DNA from: Bacteroides sp. CAG:1060
GTDB lineage: Bacteria; Bacteroidota; Bacteroidia; Bacteroidales; UBA932
DNA: 5,022 nucleotides
Assembly: GCA_000432655.1 (NCBI GenBank)
Contig: HF986344.1
Coordinates: 6,850-11,871, forward strand
Direction of reading: 5' to 3'
Shown here piece after piece: positions 1-5,010 of the stretch (positions are counted from its first letter, which is position 1; every line of letters starts with the position of its first letter). The notes under the pieces are model-generated. The model searched no databases. It was not told where the DNA came from and saw only the letters and a program-made list of their open reading frames with translations. The position numbers were made by a program, and so were the translations under genes.

Positions 1-182
1 GCAACCTTCAGGACTTCAGCCATTACCGACTCCTGATCTGCCCCCTCATCAAAGGAGACCTTCATTTTCTGAGCCATGAAGGATATTGAAAGTTCTTTAA
101 CTCCGGTTACTTTCTTTGCTGCATCTTCCACGAGGTTGGCGCAGTTGGCGCAATCCACCTCAATCTTAAAAGTCTTGCTCAT
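1..182 (-). CDS. HMA-domain heavy-metal-binding protein, partial (3' end outside window)
   Basis: The visible 60 residues begin MSKTFKIEVDCANCAN and form one heavy-metal-associated (HMA) ferredoxin-like fold. The CxxC metal ligands are C11 and C14. The Asp directly before the first Cys (DCANC) resembles the Zn/Cd/Pb-type HMA domains of P1B ATPases rather than the GMTCxxC of copper chaperones. The gene continues beyond base 1, so it could be a stand-alone small metallochaperone of about 70 aa or the N-terminus of a Zn/Cd P-type ATPase. From memory, Bacteroidales often have a stand-alone protein of this kind next to such an ATPase. The start is the ATG at 182-180, with a leader of about 33 nt from the predicted promoter. 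It is transcribed divergently from the efflux permease and shares a mirrored operator with it, so the two are probably co-regulated. The domain call is firm. Metal specificity is inference. Confidence 0.85.
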   Translation of the reverse strand, partial: MSKTFKIEVDCANCANLVEDAAKKVTGVKELSISFMAQKMKVSFDEGADQESVMAEVLKV

Positions 183-219
183 GGTCTTTTCTATTTTTAA
201 TTTGTTTGATTTTATGCTG

Positions 220-257
220 CAAAGTTGCAAGATTCTTGATGCAACCTGTTTGCAAAG
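220..257 (-). promoter_or_regulatory. Promoter and Fur-type operator of the HMA gene
   Basis: On the minus strand a 21-bp box at 257-237 (arm CTTTGCAAAC, central A, arm GGTTGCATCA) is followed after exactly 9 bp by CAACTTTG at 227-220, one mismatch from the Bacteroidetes -7 element TAnnTTTG. The layout matches the promoters of the permease and of the Fur-like regulator base for base in spacing. The first arm matches 9 of 10 positions of the perfect box before the regulator gene, and the second arm matches 7 of 10. The box would cover roughly -42 to -22, the -33 region. No TTTG at canonical -33 spacing is evident. Confidence 0.65.
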
Positions 258-288
258 TTGCATATTTGAACTTTGCAAACAGGTTGCA
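240..288. repeat. Perfect 20-bp inverted repeat between the divergent promoters
   Basis: Bases 240-259 and 269-288 are exact reverse complements, separated by a 9-bp spacer. The arm reads TGCAACCTGTTTGCAAAGTT. The symmetry arises from two copies of the same operator placed head to head, one for each divergent promoter, with box centres at 247 and 281 (34 bp apart, about three helical turns). On that reading it is a pair of protein-binding sites rather than an RNA hairpin. Confidence 0.8.
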
Positions 289-308
289 CATTTAATTGCT
301 TAAATTTG
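271..308 (+). promoter_or_regulatory. Promoter and Fur-type operator of the efflux permease
   Basis: The box at 271-291 reads CTTTGCAAAC, central A, GGTTGCACAT. After a 9-bp gap comes TAAATTTG at 301-308, a perfect match to the Bacteroidetes -7 consensus TAnnTTTG. Transcription would begin near 313, giving a leader of about 145 nt before the permease ATG at 461. The arrangement is the same as at the regulator's own promoter (1924-1961) and at the divergent HMA promoter, which supports control of all three by one regulator. Confidence 0.7.
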
Positions 309-343
309 CACCAAAAAAATAAAGTAAATGAGAAACAATAAAG

Positions 344-434
344 AAGGATATAAGATTATTGTGATTACAGGGTGGTATGCCTTGCTCCGACAGTATCCGA
401 GGCTCTGACATTCACAATAATTGTTTTATATCTT
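344..434 (+). promoter_or_regulatory. Structured 5' leader of the permease, possible regulatory RNA or small inserted repeat
   Basis: The permease leader contains a long inverted repeat. TTATTGTGA at 356-364 pairs perfectly with TCACAATAA at 412-420, and the stem extends outward with bulges through 344-355 and 421-434 (AAGGATATAAG against TTTTATATCTT). Inside it GCCTTG (379-384) can pair with CGAGGC (398-403, one G-U pair), leaving a 13-nt loop. No known riboswitch motif was recognised. Two readings are open: a metal- or ligand-sensing leader, or a MITE-like insertion with terminal inverted repeats. No poly-U terminator follows the stem, so any control by this RNA would more likely act on translation. 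Confidence 0.35.
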
Positions 435-460
435 ATATTATCACGTAATAAACAATCTAT

Positions 461-1684
461 ATGAAATTCGTATATTCTTTAATTAACATGTTGGCAGAGA
501 TGGCACCATATCTGCTTTTCGGATTTCTTGTAGCAGGAGTGCTTTATGCTTTTGTGCCGGGAAAGTTTTACCGTAACCATCTTTCGCGCCCAGGCGTATG
601 GTCGGTGATTAAAGCGGCTTTGATAGGAGTACCGTTACCGTTATGTTCCTGTGGTGTCCTACCTACAGCGGTATCTTTGCGCCGCAATGGTGCATCACGC
701 GGTGCCGCGACATCGTTCCTTATTGCCACTCCGCAAACCGGTATTGACTCTATTGCCGCAACCTGCTCTCTATTAGGTCCGGCGTTTGCCATTATCAGAC
801 CCGTTGCTGCACTTGTCACTGCGTTCATCGGTGGAATGTTGGTAAACAGAAAAGACAAGACATGTGCCATAGATTCCAATATGGAAGTGGATACAATAGA
901 CGCACCCGCTTCGGGCAGTTTCGGCAGTAAAATCCGCGCTGCCCTGCGTTATGGATTCGTGGATATGATTCAAAACATAGGCAAGTGGCTGATAATAGGT
1001 CTTGTCATCGCTGCCGCTATAACGGTATTCATACCCGACGGGTTTTTCACATTTTTTGCAGGGTATCCATTGTTGTCAATGATTGCAGTTGTGATTGTGG
1101 CAGTCCCGATGTATGTATGCTCCACCGGCTCCATACCGATTGCTCTCTCGCTTATGCTCAAAGGGCTCAGCCCCGGAGCTGCTTTTGTTCTTCTCATGGC
1201 AGGCCCGGCTGCAAATTTCGCCTCAATCATAATCGTGGGAAAATCTCTTGGGAAAAGAGCGGCAGCCATCTATCTCGGTACTATTATAATCGGATCAATT
1301 GCTATAGGTATGTGCATAGACTATTTCATGCCACGCAACTGGTTCACAATGCCATTGATTGCGGGTGAATCGCATTGTCATTTGAATGTAGGGCTGTTCC
1401 CGGGAATATGCTCGGTATTGCTAATAATATTGTTCATAAATGCTTTAATCAAAAGATACACTCCAAATAAATCAGATAAAATGGAAAAAGAACAGACTGT
1501 AATTATCGTTAAAGGTATGACATGCGGCCATTGTAAGGCTATGGTCGAAAAAAATCTATCAAAACTCCCCGGTGTAGTATCCGTAACAGTGGATCTTGCT
1601 TCAGGAGAGACCAAAATACAAGGCAATGCAGACCCTGCTGCAATTCGTGAGGTAATAGAGGAACTCGGTTTCTCTCTGGGATAA
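461..1684 (+). CDS. SO_0444-type Cu/Zn efflux permease with C-terminal HMA domain
   Basis: This is an inner-membrane permease of the DUF318/ArsP-like superfamily, closest in my recognition to the SO_0444 Cu/Zn efflux family. About eight hydrophobic segments are visible: roughly 5-32, 52-72, 85-128 (two), 172-192, 203-222, 237-260, 266-286 and 311-330. The two halves carry matching signature loops: PLPLCSCGVLP at 58-68 with Cys pair C62/C64, and VPMYVCSTGS at 215-224 with C220, followed by AGPAANF at 247-253. A charged cytoplasmic-type linker spans about 129-160. Residues 345-407 form a fused HMA domain with the copper-chaperone motif GMTCGHC (ligands C355 and C358), which may deliver metal to the pore. 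The start ATG is the first in frame and gives the expected N-terminal membrane helix. No Shine-Dalgarno is seen, as is usual in Bacteroidetes. The gene is probably controlled by the operator at 271-291. The family is firm. Which of Cu, Zn or another metal is exported is inference. Confidence 0.9.
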   Translation: MKFVYSLINMLAEMAPYLLFGFLVAGVLYAFVPGKFYRNHLSRPGVWSVIKAALIGVPLPLCSCGVLPTAVSLRRNGASRGAATSFLIATPQTGIDSIAATCSLLGPAFAIIRPVAALVTAFIGGMLVNRKDKTCAIDSNMEVDTIDAPASGSFGSKIRAALRYGFVDMIQNIGKWLIIGLVIAAAITVFIPDGFFTFFAGYPLLSMIAVVIVAVPMYVCSTGSIPIALSLMLKGLSPGAAFVLLMAGPAANFASIIIVGKSLGKRAAAIYLGTIIIGSIAIGMCIDYFMPRNWFTMPLIAGESHCHLNVGLFPGICSVLLIILFINALIKRYTPNKSDKMEKEQTVIIVKGMTCGHCKAMVEKNLSKLPGVVSVTVDLASGETKIQGNADPAAIREVIEELGFSLG

Positions 1685-1713
1685 ATCTCTGACACCTCAG
1701 ACTTCGTACAATT

Positions 1714-1749
1714 CAAATGTCCGATTCGGTTAAAGAAATCGGACATTTG
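1714..1749 (+). terminator. Terminator-like hairpin after the permease
   Basis: CAAATGTCCGATT at 1714-1726 pairs perfectly over 13 bp with AATCGGACATTTG at 1737-1749, around a 10-nt loop. It starts 30 nt after the permease stop codon. There is no T-tract after it, so it may be a weak or non-classical terminator or an mRNA 3'-end stabiliser. The position and the perfect stem favour an end-of-transcript role. Confidence 0.6.
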
Positions 1750-1772
1750 CTGTATTGTATAATGGCGTTTGC

Positions 1773-1898
1773 TCAGAATGTGGCCGCAACAAGTTCTTCG
1801 GCAATCGACATCATTCTCACCGAAGCCTGATTGCGAAGATATTTCGGAGTTTTCGTAATTGTTCTTTTAGTATCTAACAAATAGATTGCCCACTTGTT
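1773..1898 (-). pseudogene. Possible 3' remnant of an unrecognised gene
   Basis: The minus strand is open for 42 codons between two stops and ends ...MMSIAEELVAATF. The composition is protein-like (a run such as TKTPKYLRNQASVRM), but the only in-frame ATGs are the two adjacent ones near the end, and no promoter is visible. It lies in the 293-bp gap between permease and regulator. It could be the surviving tail of a deleted gene or a chance open frame. I do not recognise the family. Confidence 0.2.
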
Positions 1899-1923
1899 TC
1901 AACCTGCAAATTTACAATGTTGT

Positions 1924-1961
1924 TTTTGCAAACCGTTTGCAAAATACATTTCGTAACTTTG
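1924..1961 (+). promoter_or_regulatory. Autoregulatory promoter and perfect Fur-type operator of the regulator gene
   Basis: TTTTGCAAAC (1924-1933), a single central C (1934) and GTTTGCAAAA (1935-1944) make a perfect 10-1-10 palindrome, the odd-centred geometry typical of Fur/Zur/PerR operators. Nine bases downstream comes TAACTTTG at 1954-1961, a perfect TAnnTTTG -7 element. Transcription would begin near 1966, leaving only about 12 nt before the ATG at 1978. The box covers the -33 region, which fits autoregulation. Confidence 0.75.
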
Positions 1962-1977
1962 CACAAAAAATAAGAGT

Positions 1978-2397
1978 ATGAGTAACAATGATGTAGAAGA
2001 TATTTTGACCCGAAAGGAGGTTAAACCGACCTCCAACCGCATCCTTGTGATGAGAGAGCTGATAAAAGCCTCGCATCCTGTCAGCCTTGCTGACTTGGAA
2101 ATATCGCTGGGCTTTTCGATGGACAAGGCAAGTATATTCAGAGTTCTTGAACTTTTTTCAGAAAAAGACATCATTCATGTGATTGAGGACGGAAGCCGTT
2201 CGCTAAAGTATGAACTGTGCCATAGCGGCACTCATCATACCATATCTGATCAGCACGTTCATTTCTATTGCGAACGATGCAAGGAAACGTATTGCTTCGA
2301 GGACGTGAGTGTGCCTTTGGTAAACATTCCTGAGGGATTTTCACCTCATGCCATAAATTATATGATAAAAGGCATCTGCCCAAAATGCAGTAAGTAG
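1978..2397 (+). CDS. Fur-family metal-responsive transcriptional regulator
   Basis: The 139-aa length is typical of Fur/Zur/PerR proteins. Residues about 10-80 form the winged helix, with a recognition helix near SMDKASIFRVLELFSEKDII (47-66) corresponding to the usual TVYRTL segment. The C-terminal dimerisation domain shows a complete Cys4 structural zinc site: C98 and C101 (HFYCERC) plus C134 and C137 (CPKC). Candidate sensing ligands are H86, H87, H93 and H95. Aligned by eye, V94 sits where E. coli Fur has the metal ligand D89 of its HHDH motif, so the sensory site is not a textbook Fur site. The gene is preceded by a perfect Fur-type palindrome that also occurs at the permease and HMA promoters, so it is the likely local regulator of metal efflux. 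Whether it senses Zn, Cu, Fe, Mn or peroxide cannot be told, and the operator differs from the classical Fur box. Confidence 0.92.
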   Translation: MSNNDVEDILTRKEVKPTSNRILVMRELIKASHPVSLADLEISLGFSMDKASIFRVLELFSEKDIIHVIEDGSRSLKYELCHSGTHHTISDQHVHFYCERCKETYCFEDVSVPLVNIPEGFSPHAINYMIKGICPKCSK

Positions 2398-2422
2398 TAA
2401 TCTAAAAAAGTCTCAGACCAGT

Positions 2423-2560
2423 ATGAAGATAACTCAGATAAGGAATGCCACATTGATTATTGAGTATGCCGGCAAAGGAACCCGAACACCGCTGAAATAT
2501 CGCTTCGACAAGGACAACTACGATAGACTCAAGAGTAATGGTTTCCAATTGGAGTTTTAA
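2423..2560 (+). CDS. Short chimeric ORF, N-terminus like an MBL-fold hydrolase
   Basis: A 45-codon ORF begins 25 nt after the regulator's stop. Its first 18 residues, MKITQIRNATLIIEYAGK, resemble the start of UlaG-like metallo-beta-lactamase-fold hydrolases of Bacteroidales, as I recall them. The expected continuation (a KxFLIDPM-type segment) is missing. From about base 2476 the frame continues into an unrelated segment, including RFDKDNYDRLKSNGFQLEF, that reads like the C-terminus of another protein. No catalytic HxHxDH motif is present. The most likely explanation is a deletion or recombination joint that fused two gene ends in frame. It may be a pseudogene or a small expressed protein. 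A strong terminator follows 19 nt after the stop. Confidence 0.45.
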   Translation: MKITQIRNATLIIEYAGKGTRTPLKYRFDKDNYDRLKSNGFQLEF

Positions 2561-2579
2561 CCGAAGTCAATTTTACGAT

Positions 2580-2612
2580 ACCGCTCACAGAAATGTGGGC
2601 GGTTTTGTTTTT
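2580..2612 (+). terminator. Intrinsic terminator after the regulator/short ORF unit
   Basis: ACCGCTCACA (2580-2589), a GAAA tetraloop and TGTGGGCGGT (2594-2603) form a 10-bp stem with one G-U pair. A T-rich tail TTTTGTTTTT (2603-2612) follows. This is a textbook rho-independent terminator, and it isolates the metal locus from the VWA pair downstream. Confidence 0.88.
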
Positions 2613-2909
2613 GCGTAAAACTATTGCACGGCGCAATAGCAGAATACAAAATATTACTATCGAGCAGTCTTCAGAAATAGTGGATATGTTCTTCTTGACA
2701 AAATCGAGAAAGCTCCAGACGAAGAACCTTCAATTATTTGCAATATCGGATTCTACTCTTTATATTGCGGTGTTATTTTTACGCAGACGCATAATGGATG
2801 AGACAGCCGGGGAAGGAGCTTTTCGTGACCGAACAAAAAAATTCCGACCATTGCTGTAACAACCTCAGTTTTTGAGCTACCTGTTATCGAAACAAGTTAA
2901 ACGTAAAAC
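2613..2909. other. Gene-poor spacer with possible coding remnant
   Basis: No convincing complete gene is present. A small palindrome CTATTGC/GCAATAG lies at 2621-2639. On the plus strand 2640-2801 is open for 53 codons with protein-like composition (for example SGYVLLDKIEKAPDEEPSII), but it lacks an ATG, suggesting a decayed gene. A different frame, 2593-2859, is also open, but it starts inside the terminator and looks spurious. A 26-bp imperfect direct repeat links 2599-2624 and 2767-2792 (18 of 26 matches by eye). No clear TAnnTTTG promoter was found ahead of the VWA gene. Confidence 0.4.
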
Positions 2910-3617
2910 ATGATTCGTATGAAAACAAAAGTATTCAACCTGATTATTCTGGACGAGAGTGGTAGCATGAGCTGTATTGAGCGTCAGGCTTTGAACGGCC
3001 TAAACGAGACGTTGCAGACAATACGCAGGGCGCAGGACAAGTTCCCCGAGCAGGAACAACTGGTAAGCATCGTTCCTTTCGAATCCGGGAGCATCCGGCT
3101 TCTGAGAGACAAGGTCTCCATCAAGGAAGTCAACGACCTCCGGCCTGACGAGTATAACCCCGGAGCCTGCACTCCCCTGTACGACGCCATCGGCTTCGGC
3201 ATCAACAGCATCAGGAAAGCAGTGACTGACGATGACAGCGTGTTGGTGACCATTATTACCGACGGAGAGGAGAACAGCAGCGAGGAATATAGCGGCAAGG
3301 CCATTGCCACGATTATTGACGAACTGAAAAAGAAAGGCTGGATGTTCACCTACATCGGAGCAAATCAAGATGCCGTCAGCGTGGCCATGACCATCAACAT
3401 CACCAATGCCATGAACTTCGTCCAGGATGATGAAGGTACCAAGGCAATGTTTGAGAAGGAACGAAGAAGCCGTGAAAGATATTTCAAGGCGAACGCCGCA
3501 TACTGTGAGATGGCCTCACCGATGATGGCACGTGAAGCGAGAATCGCCATGGCCTGCGACAGCAGCTATTTCGATGAGCCGAAGAAGAAAAGCGGCAAAA
3601 AGGACAAGAAAGCATGA
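2910..3617 (+). CDS. VWA-domain protein with intact MIDAS site
   Basis: The product is a 235-aa soluble protein with no signal peptide or membrane segment, so it is probably cytoplasmic. The von Willebrand factor A fold fills about residues 7-170. The metal-ion-dependent adhesion site is complete: D15-x-S17-x-S19 in LDESGSM, T88 in the CTPLYDAI segment, and D118 in TIITDGEE. Such domains usually mediate Mg2+-dependent protein-protein contacts, often with AAA+ ATPases, kinases or phosphatases, none of which is in view here. The C-terminal third is helical and charged and ends in a lysine-rich tail (KKKSGKKDKKA). The start could be the ATG at 2910 or the one at 2919; MKTKVFNLI from 2919 looks the more natural N-terminus. 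It overlaps the next gene by four bases (ATGA), indicating translational coupling. By eye the pair is more GC-rich than the metal genes. Its cellular role is unknown. Confidence 0.85.
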   Translation: MIRMKTKVFNLIILDESGSMSCIERQALNGLNETLQTIRRAQDKFPEQEQLVSIVPFESGSIRLLRDKVSIKEVNDLRPDEYNPGACTPLYDAIGFGINSIRKAVTDDDSVLVTIITDGEENSSEEYSGKAIATIIDELKKKGWMFTYIGANQDAVSVAMTINITNAMNFVQDDEGTKAMFEKERRSRERYFKANAAYCEMASPMMAREARIAMACDSSYFDEPKKKSGKKDKKA

Positions 3618-4516
3618 AGCAAAAGATCTACAATCTGCTGATGGTAACCCACCGGGGCCTGCTGGAGAACACCTACCAGCAGGTCTTCTTCAGCGATTCC
3701 GGGCTGTCAGCGGTAAAGACTTTCGATGACTACCTGACGGACTTCTACCTGTATCTGTATGAGGCTAGGCCCAAGTATGTCATTGATGACATCAAGGGTT
3801 ACTATCTCCAGCAGATAAAGGATGAGAAGGCAACCCCGGCATGGTTACGCCAGACCTTCAAGCGCTTCCTTCTGGAGGAGAACAGAATCCTCACAGAGAT
3901 GCGGGACGCTTTGGCAGAGTACCGCAGACAACTTGCATCTGCCGGAAGCGGCAGACAGCTGGACATCACACTGATGCATGTCGGTTTCTCTATTGCATGG
4001 TTCGATCAGCACGAATCCAGTGAGGACCGATATCTGTTCTTCAGGAGTGCATACAAGCATTTCATGGGATTCTACGCATGGCCGGATGACGATTTGGATG
4101 ACAGGGACGTAGCGAATATCCTCGGTATCAATCCGGGAGCTTTGCGCACCAGGACATCAAGACTGTGCGCAAAGGTCAAGCGTTTGGTCGGCGAGCTCAA
4201 TGATGCCCTTATCGCCTCATTGAACAGGCAGTCGCTTGACATAGCAAAGGAAATCTATGCCGAGGACGAGCCGGATATGGAGGCCATTTTGGAGAGGCTG
4301 CTTGACAAGGCTGAGCGTGAACTCGATCAGTATGATCAGGTAGTGAAGCTGCGTAAGGAGAAACGGAATTCTATCAGGACATTCGAGAAACTGGAGTCTA
4401 CATGCATGGCGGAAATGAGCATGCCATGCTCATGCTTCGAAATGGACGAAAGAAGCTGCATGCCGGAAATGGGCAACCGCATAGTCCGTATGTTCAAAGA
4501 ACTTATAGGAGGGTAA
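3614..4516 (+). CDS. Sigma-70-like HTH protein with Met/Cys-rich C-terminal extension
   Basis: This 300-aa protein is coupled to the VWA gene by an ATGA overlap. Two parts resemble a sigma-70/ECF factor. Residues about 35-92 (FDDYLTDFYLYLYE, then a WLRQTFKRFLLEENR helix) look like region 2. Residues about 138-193 look like region 4, with the helix-turn-helix DVANILGINPGALRTRTSRL and a following basic helix. Unlike ECF factors (usually 160-200 aa), it carries about 105 further residues: a charged helical, probably coiled-coil stretch at 212-260, then a tail rich in Met and Cys (C264, C272, C274, C282; Met 265, 268, 270, 277, 283, 286), with the motif CM[A/P]EM twice. It may be a sigma factor or a DNA-binding protein derived from one, perhaps controlled by the VWA partner. 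The family call is by pattern, without a search. The tail could bind metal, but that is speculation. Confidence 0.6.
   Translation: MKQKIYNLLMVTHRGLLENTYQQVFFSDSGLSAVKTFDDYLTDFYLYLYEARPKYVIDDIKGYYLQQIKDEKATPAWLRQTFKRFLLEENRILTEMRDALAEYRRQLASAGSGRQLDITLMHVGFSIAWFDQHESSEDRYLFFRSAYKHFMGFYAWPDDDLDDRDVANILGINPGALRTRTSRLCAKVKRLVGELNDALIASLNRQSLDIAKEIYAEDEPDMEAILERLLDKAERELDQYDQVVKLRKEKRNSIRTFEKLESTCMAEMSMPCSCFEMDERSCMPEMGNRIVRMFKELIGG
4403..4471 (+). repeat. Internal 15-bp direct repeat with a palindrome inside the sigma-like gene tail
   Basis: TGCATGGCGGAAATG at 4403-4417 recurs as TGCATGCCGGAAATG at 4457-4471, with one mismatch. Between them GAGCATG-C-CATGCTC at 4417-4431 is a perfect 15-bp palindrome. 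In protein, the repeat encodes CMAEM and CMPEM. It suggests a small internal duplication that created or expanded the Met/Cys tail. Confidence 0.6.
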
Positions 4517-4580
4517 TTCAAAGTAATATCTTAGACATATTCAAGAACCGACACGAGCAAGGCTTCGGCCATTAGCAACG

Positions 4581-4616
4581 CTCCCGACTGGTTCGCCAGC
4601 CGGGAGTTCTTTTATT
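4581..4616 (+). terminator. Intrinsic terminator of the VWA/sigma-like operon
   Basis: CTCCCG, an A/C mismatch and CTGG pair with CCAG and CGGGAG around a TTCG tetraloop (4592-4595). The T-rich tail TTCTTTTATT follows at 4607-4616. It is a very stable rho-independent terminator 65 nt after the stop codon, closing the two-gene unit. Confidence 0.9.
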
Positions 4617-4618
4617 GC

Positions 4619-4837
4619 TTAATAGTCCTCACCAACGGGACCGGGAACGAATAGAATATCTTTGGATACCTGGATACCATAGGCGACATCCCTGAACCGG
4701 TCTGGCTAGATGTACATATCTCTCTCATTTTTCTGCAAACATTTTCCGCATAAAGAGTTGTAGTTGTCAATAAATTTCTTGATTCCAAAGAACAGATTCG
4801 CGCCGTTTTCCTCCGGCTGATCATCACTGGTGACAGC
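4619..4837 (-). pseudogene. 3' remnant of an unrecognised gene with an internal stop
   Basis: The minus strand carries a frame reading AVTSDDQPEENGANLFFGIK and on through KKFIDNYNSLCGKC, interrupted by TAG at 4706-4708. It then resumes in the same frame as PDRFRDVAYGIQVSKDILF and ends VPGPVGEDY at a TAA (4619-4621). Composition on both sides of the stop is protein-like and in register, so one nonsense mutation in an old gene is the simplest reading. Its 5' end is lost: an in-frame stop lies just upstream at 4838-4840, where IS-derived sequence takes over. I do not recognise the family. Confidence 0.45.
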
Positions 4838-4940
4838 TCATACTTTGCTGCGAGTTCATTTAGTGTCTCGCGCTCTTTGAGGGCCTCGATGGCCACTTTT
4901 GCCTTGAACTTGACGTCGTACTTTTTCTTGTCTGCTTCAT
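4813..4940 (-). pseudogene. Truncated, frameshifted IS3-family transposase OrfA (N-terminal piece)
   Basis: On the minus strand the frame reading KKKYDVKFKAKVAIEALKE and then RETLNELAAKYELSPVMIS is the N-terminal helix-turn-helix region of an IS3-family OrfA, the protein that recognises the IS ends. The probable native start ATG at 4940-4938 is in a different frame. One missing base between 4920 and 4938 (for example in the A-run, or a lost G before ACAAG) breaks the reading frame. The OrfA similarity ends near 4813, where the tryptophan usual after ISR is replaced and the sequence passes into unrelated coding debris. OrfB is absent. The element is dead. The family call rests on recognition of the OrfA N-terminus. 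Confidence 0.7.
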
Positions 4941-4986
4941 GGTGCGAAGTTGTTGTTTTTTAACTTAAGCACCTGTATTAAAATCC

Positions 4987-5010
4987 GGGAGTATTATATT
5001 AATTACTCCC
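4987..5010. repeat. Hairpin near the probable IS end
   Basis: GGGAGTA at 4987-4993 and TACTCCC at 5004-5010 are perfect inverted repeats with a 10-nt AT-only loop. They lie upstream of the OrfA remnant on the minus strand. This could be a structure at the IS terminus or a bidirectional transcript end. The true IS boundary cannot be fixed because the other end is missing. Confidence 0.45.

Noticed and set aside
76..303. Plus-strand 75-codon open frame at the left edge
   Set aside because: It is antisense to the HMA gene and runs through the operator palindrome. The minus-strand product has a clear HMA motif, so this is a shadow.
365..411. Known riboswitch (cobalamin, NiCo or yybP-ykoY Mn type) in the permease leader
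   Set aside because: None of the conserved motifs of these classes could be identified by eye.
985..1368. 127-codon plus-strand frame inside the permease
   Set aside because: It overlaps the permease in another frame and has a His/Cys/Arg-rich composition typical of a shadow frame.
2593..2859. 88-codon ORF after the regulator unit
   Set aside because: Its ATG lies within the terminator loop and stem, the composition is not convincing, and another frame over the same bases looks more protein-like.
3000..3368. 122-codon minus-strand frame under the VWA gene
   Set aside because: Antisense shadow of a gene with a complete MIDAS motif set.
2919..3658. Similarity between the N-termini of the VWA protein (MKTKVFNLI) and the sigma-like protein (MKQKIYNLL)
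   Set aside because: Only about nine residues match loosely and the following sequences differ in fold, so I treat it as chance rather than duplication.
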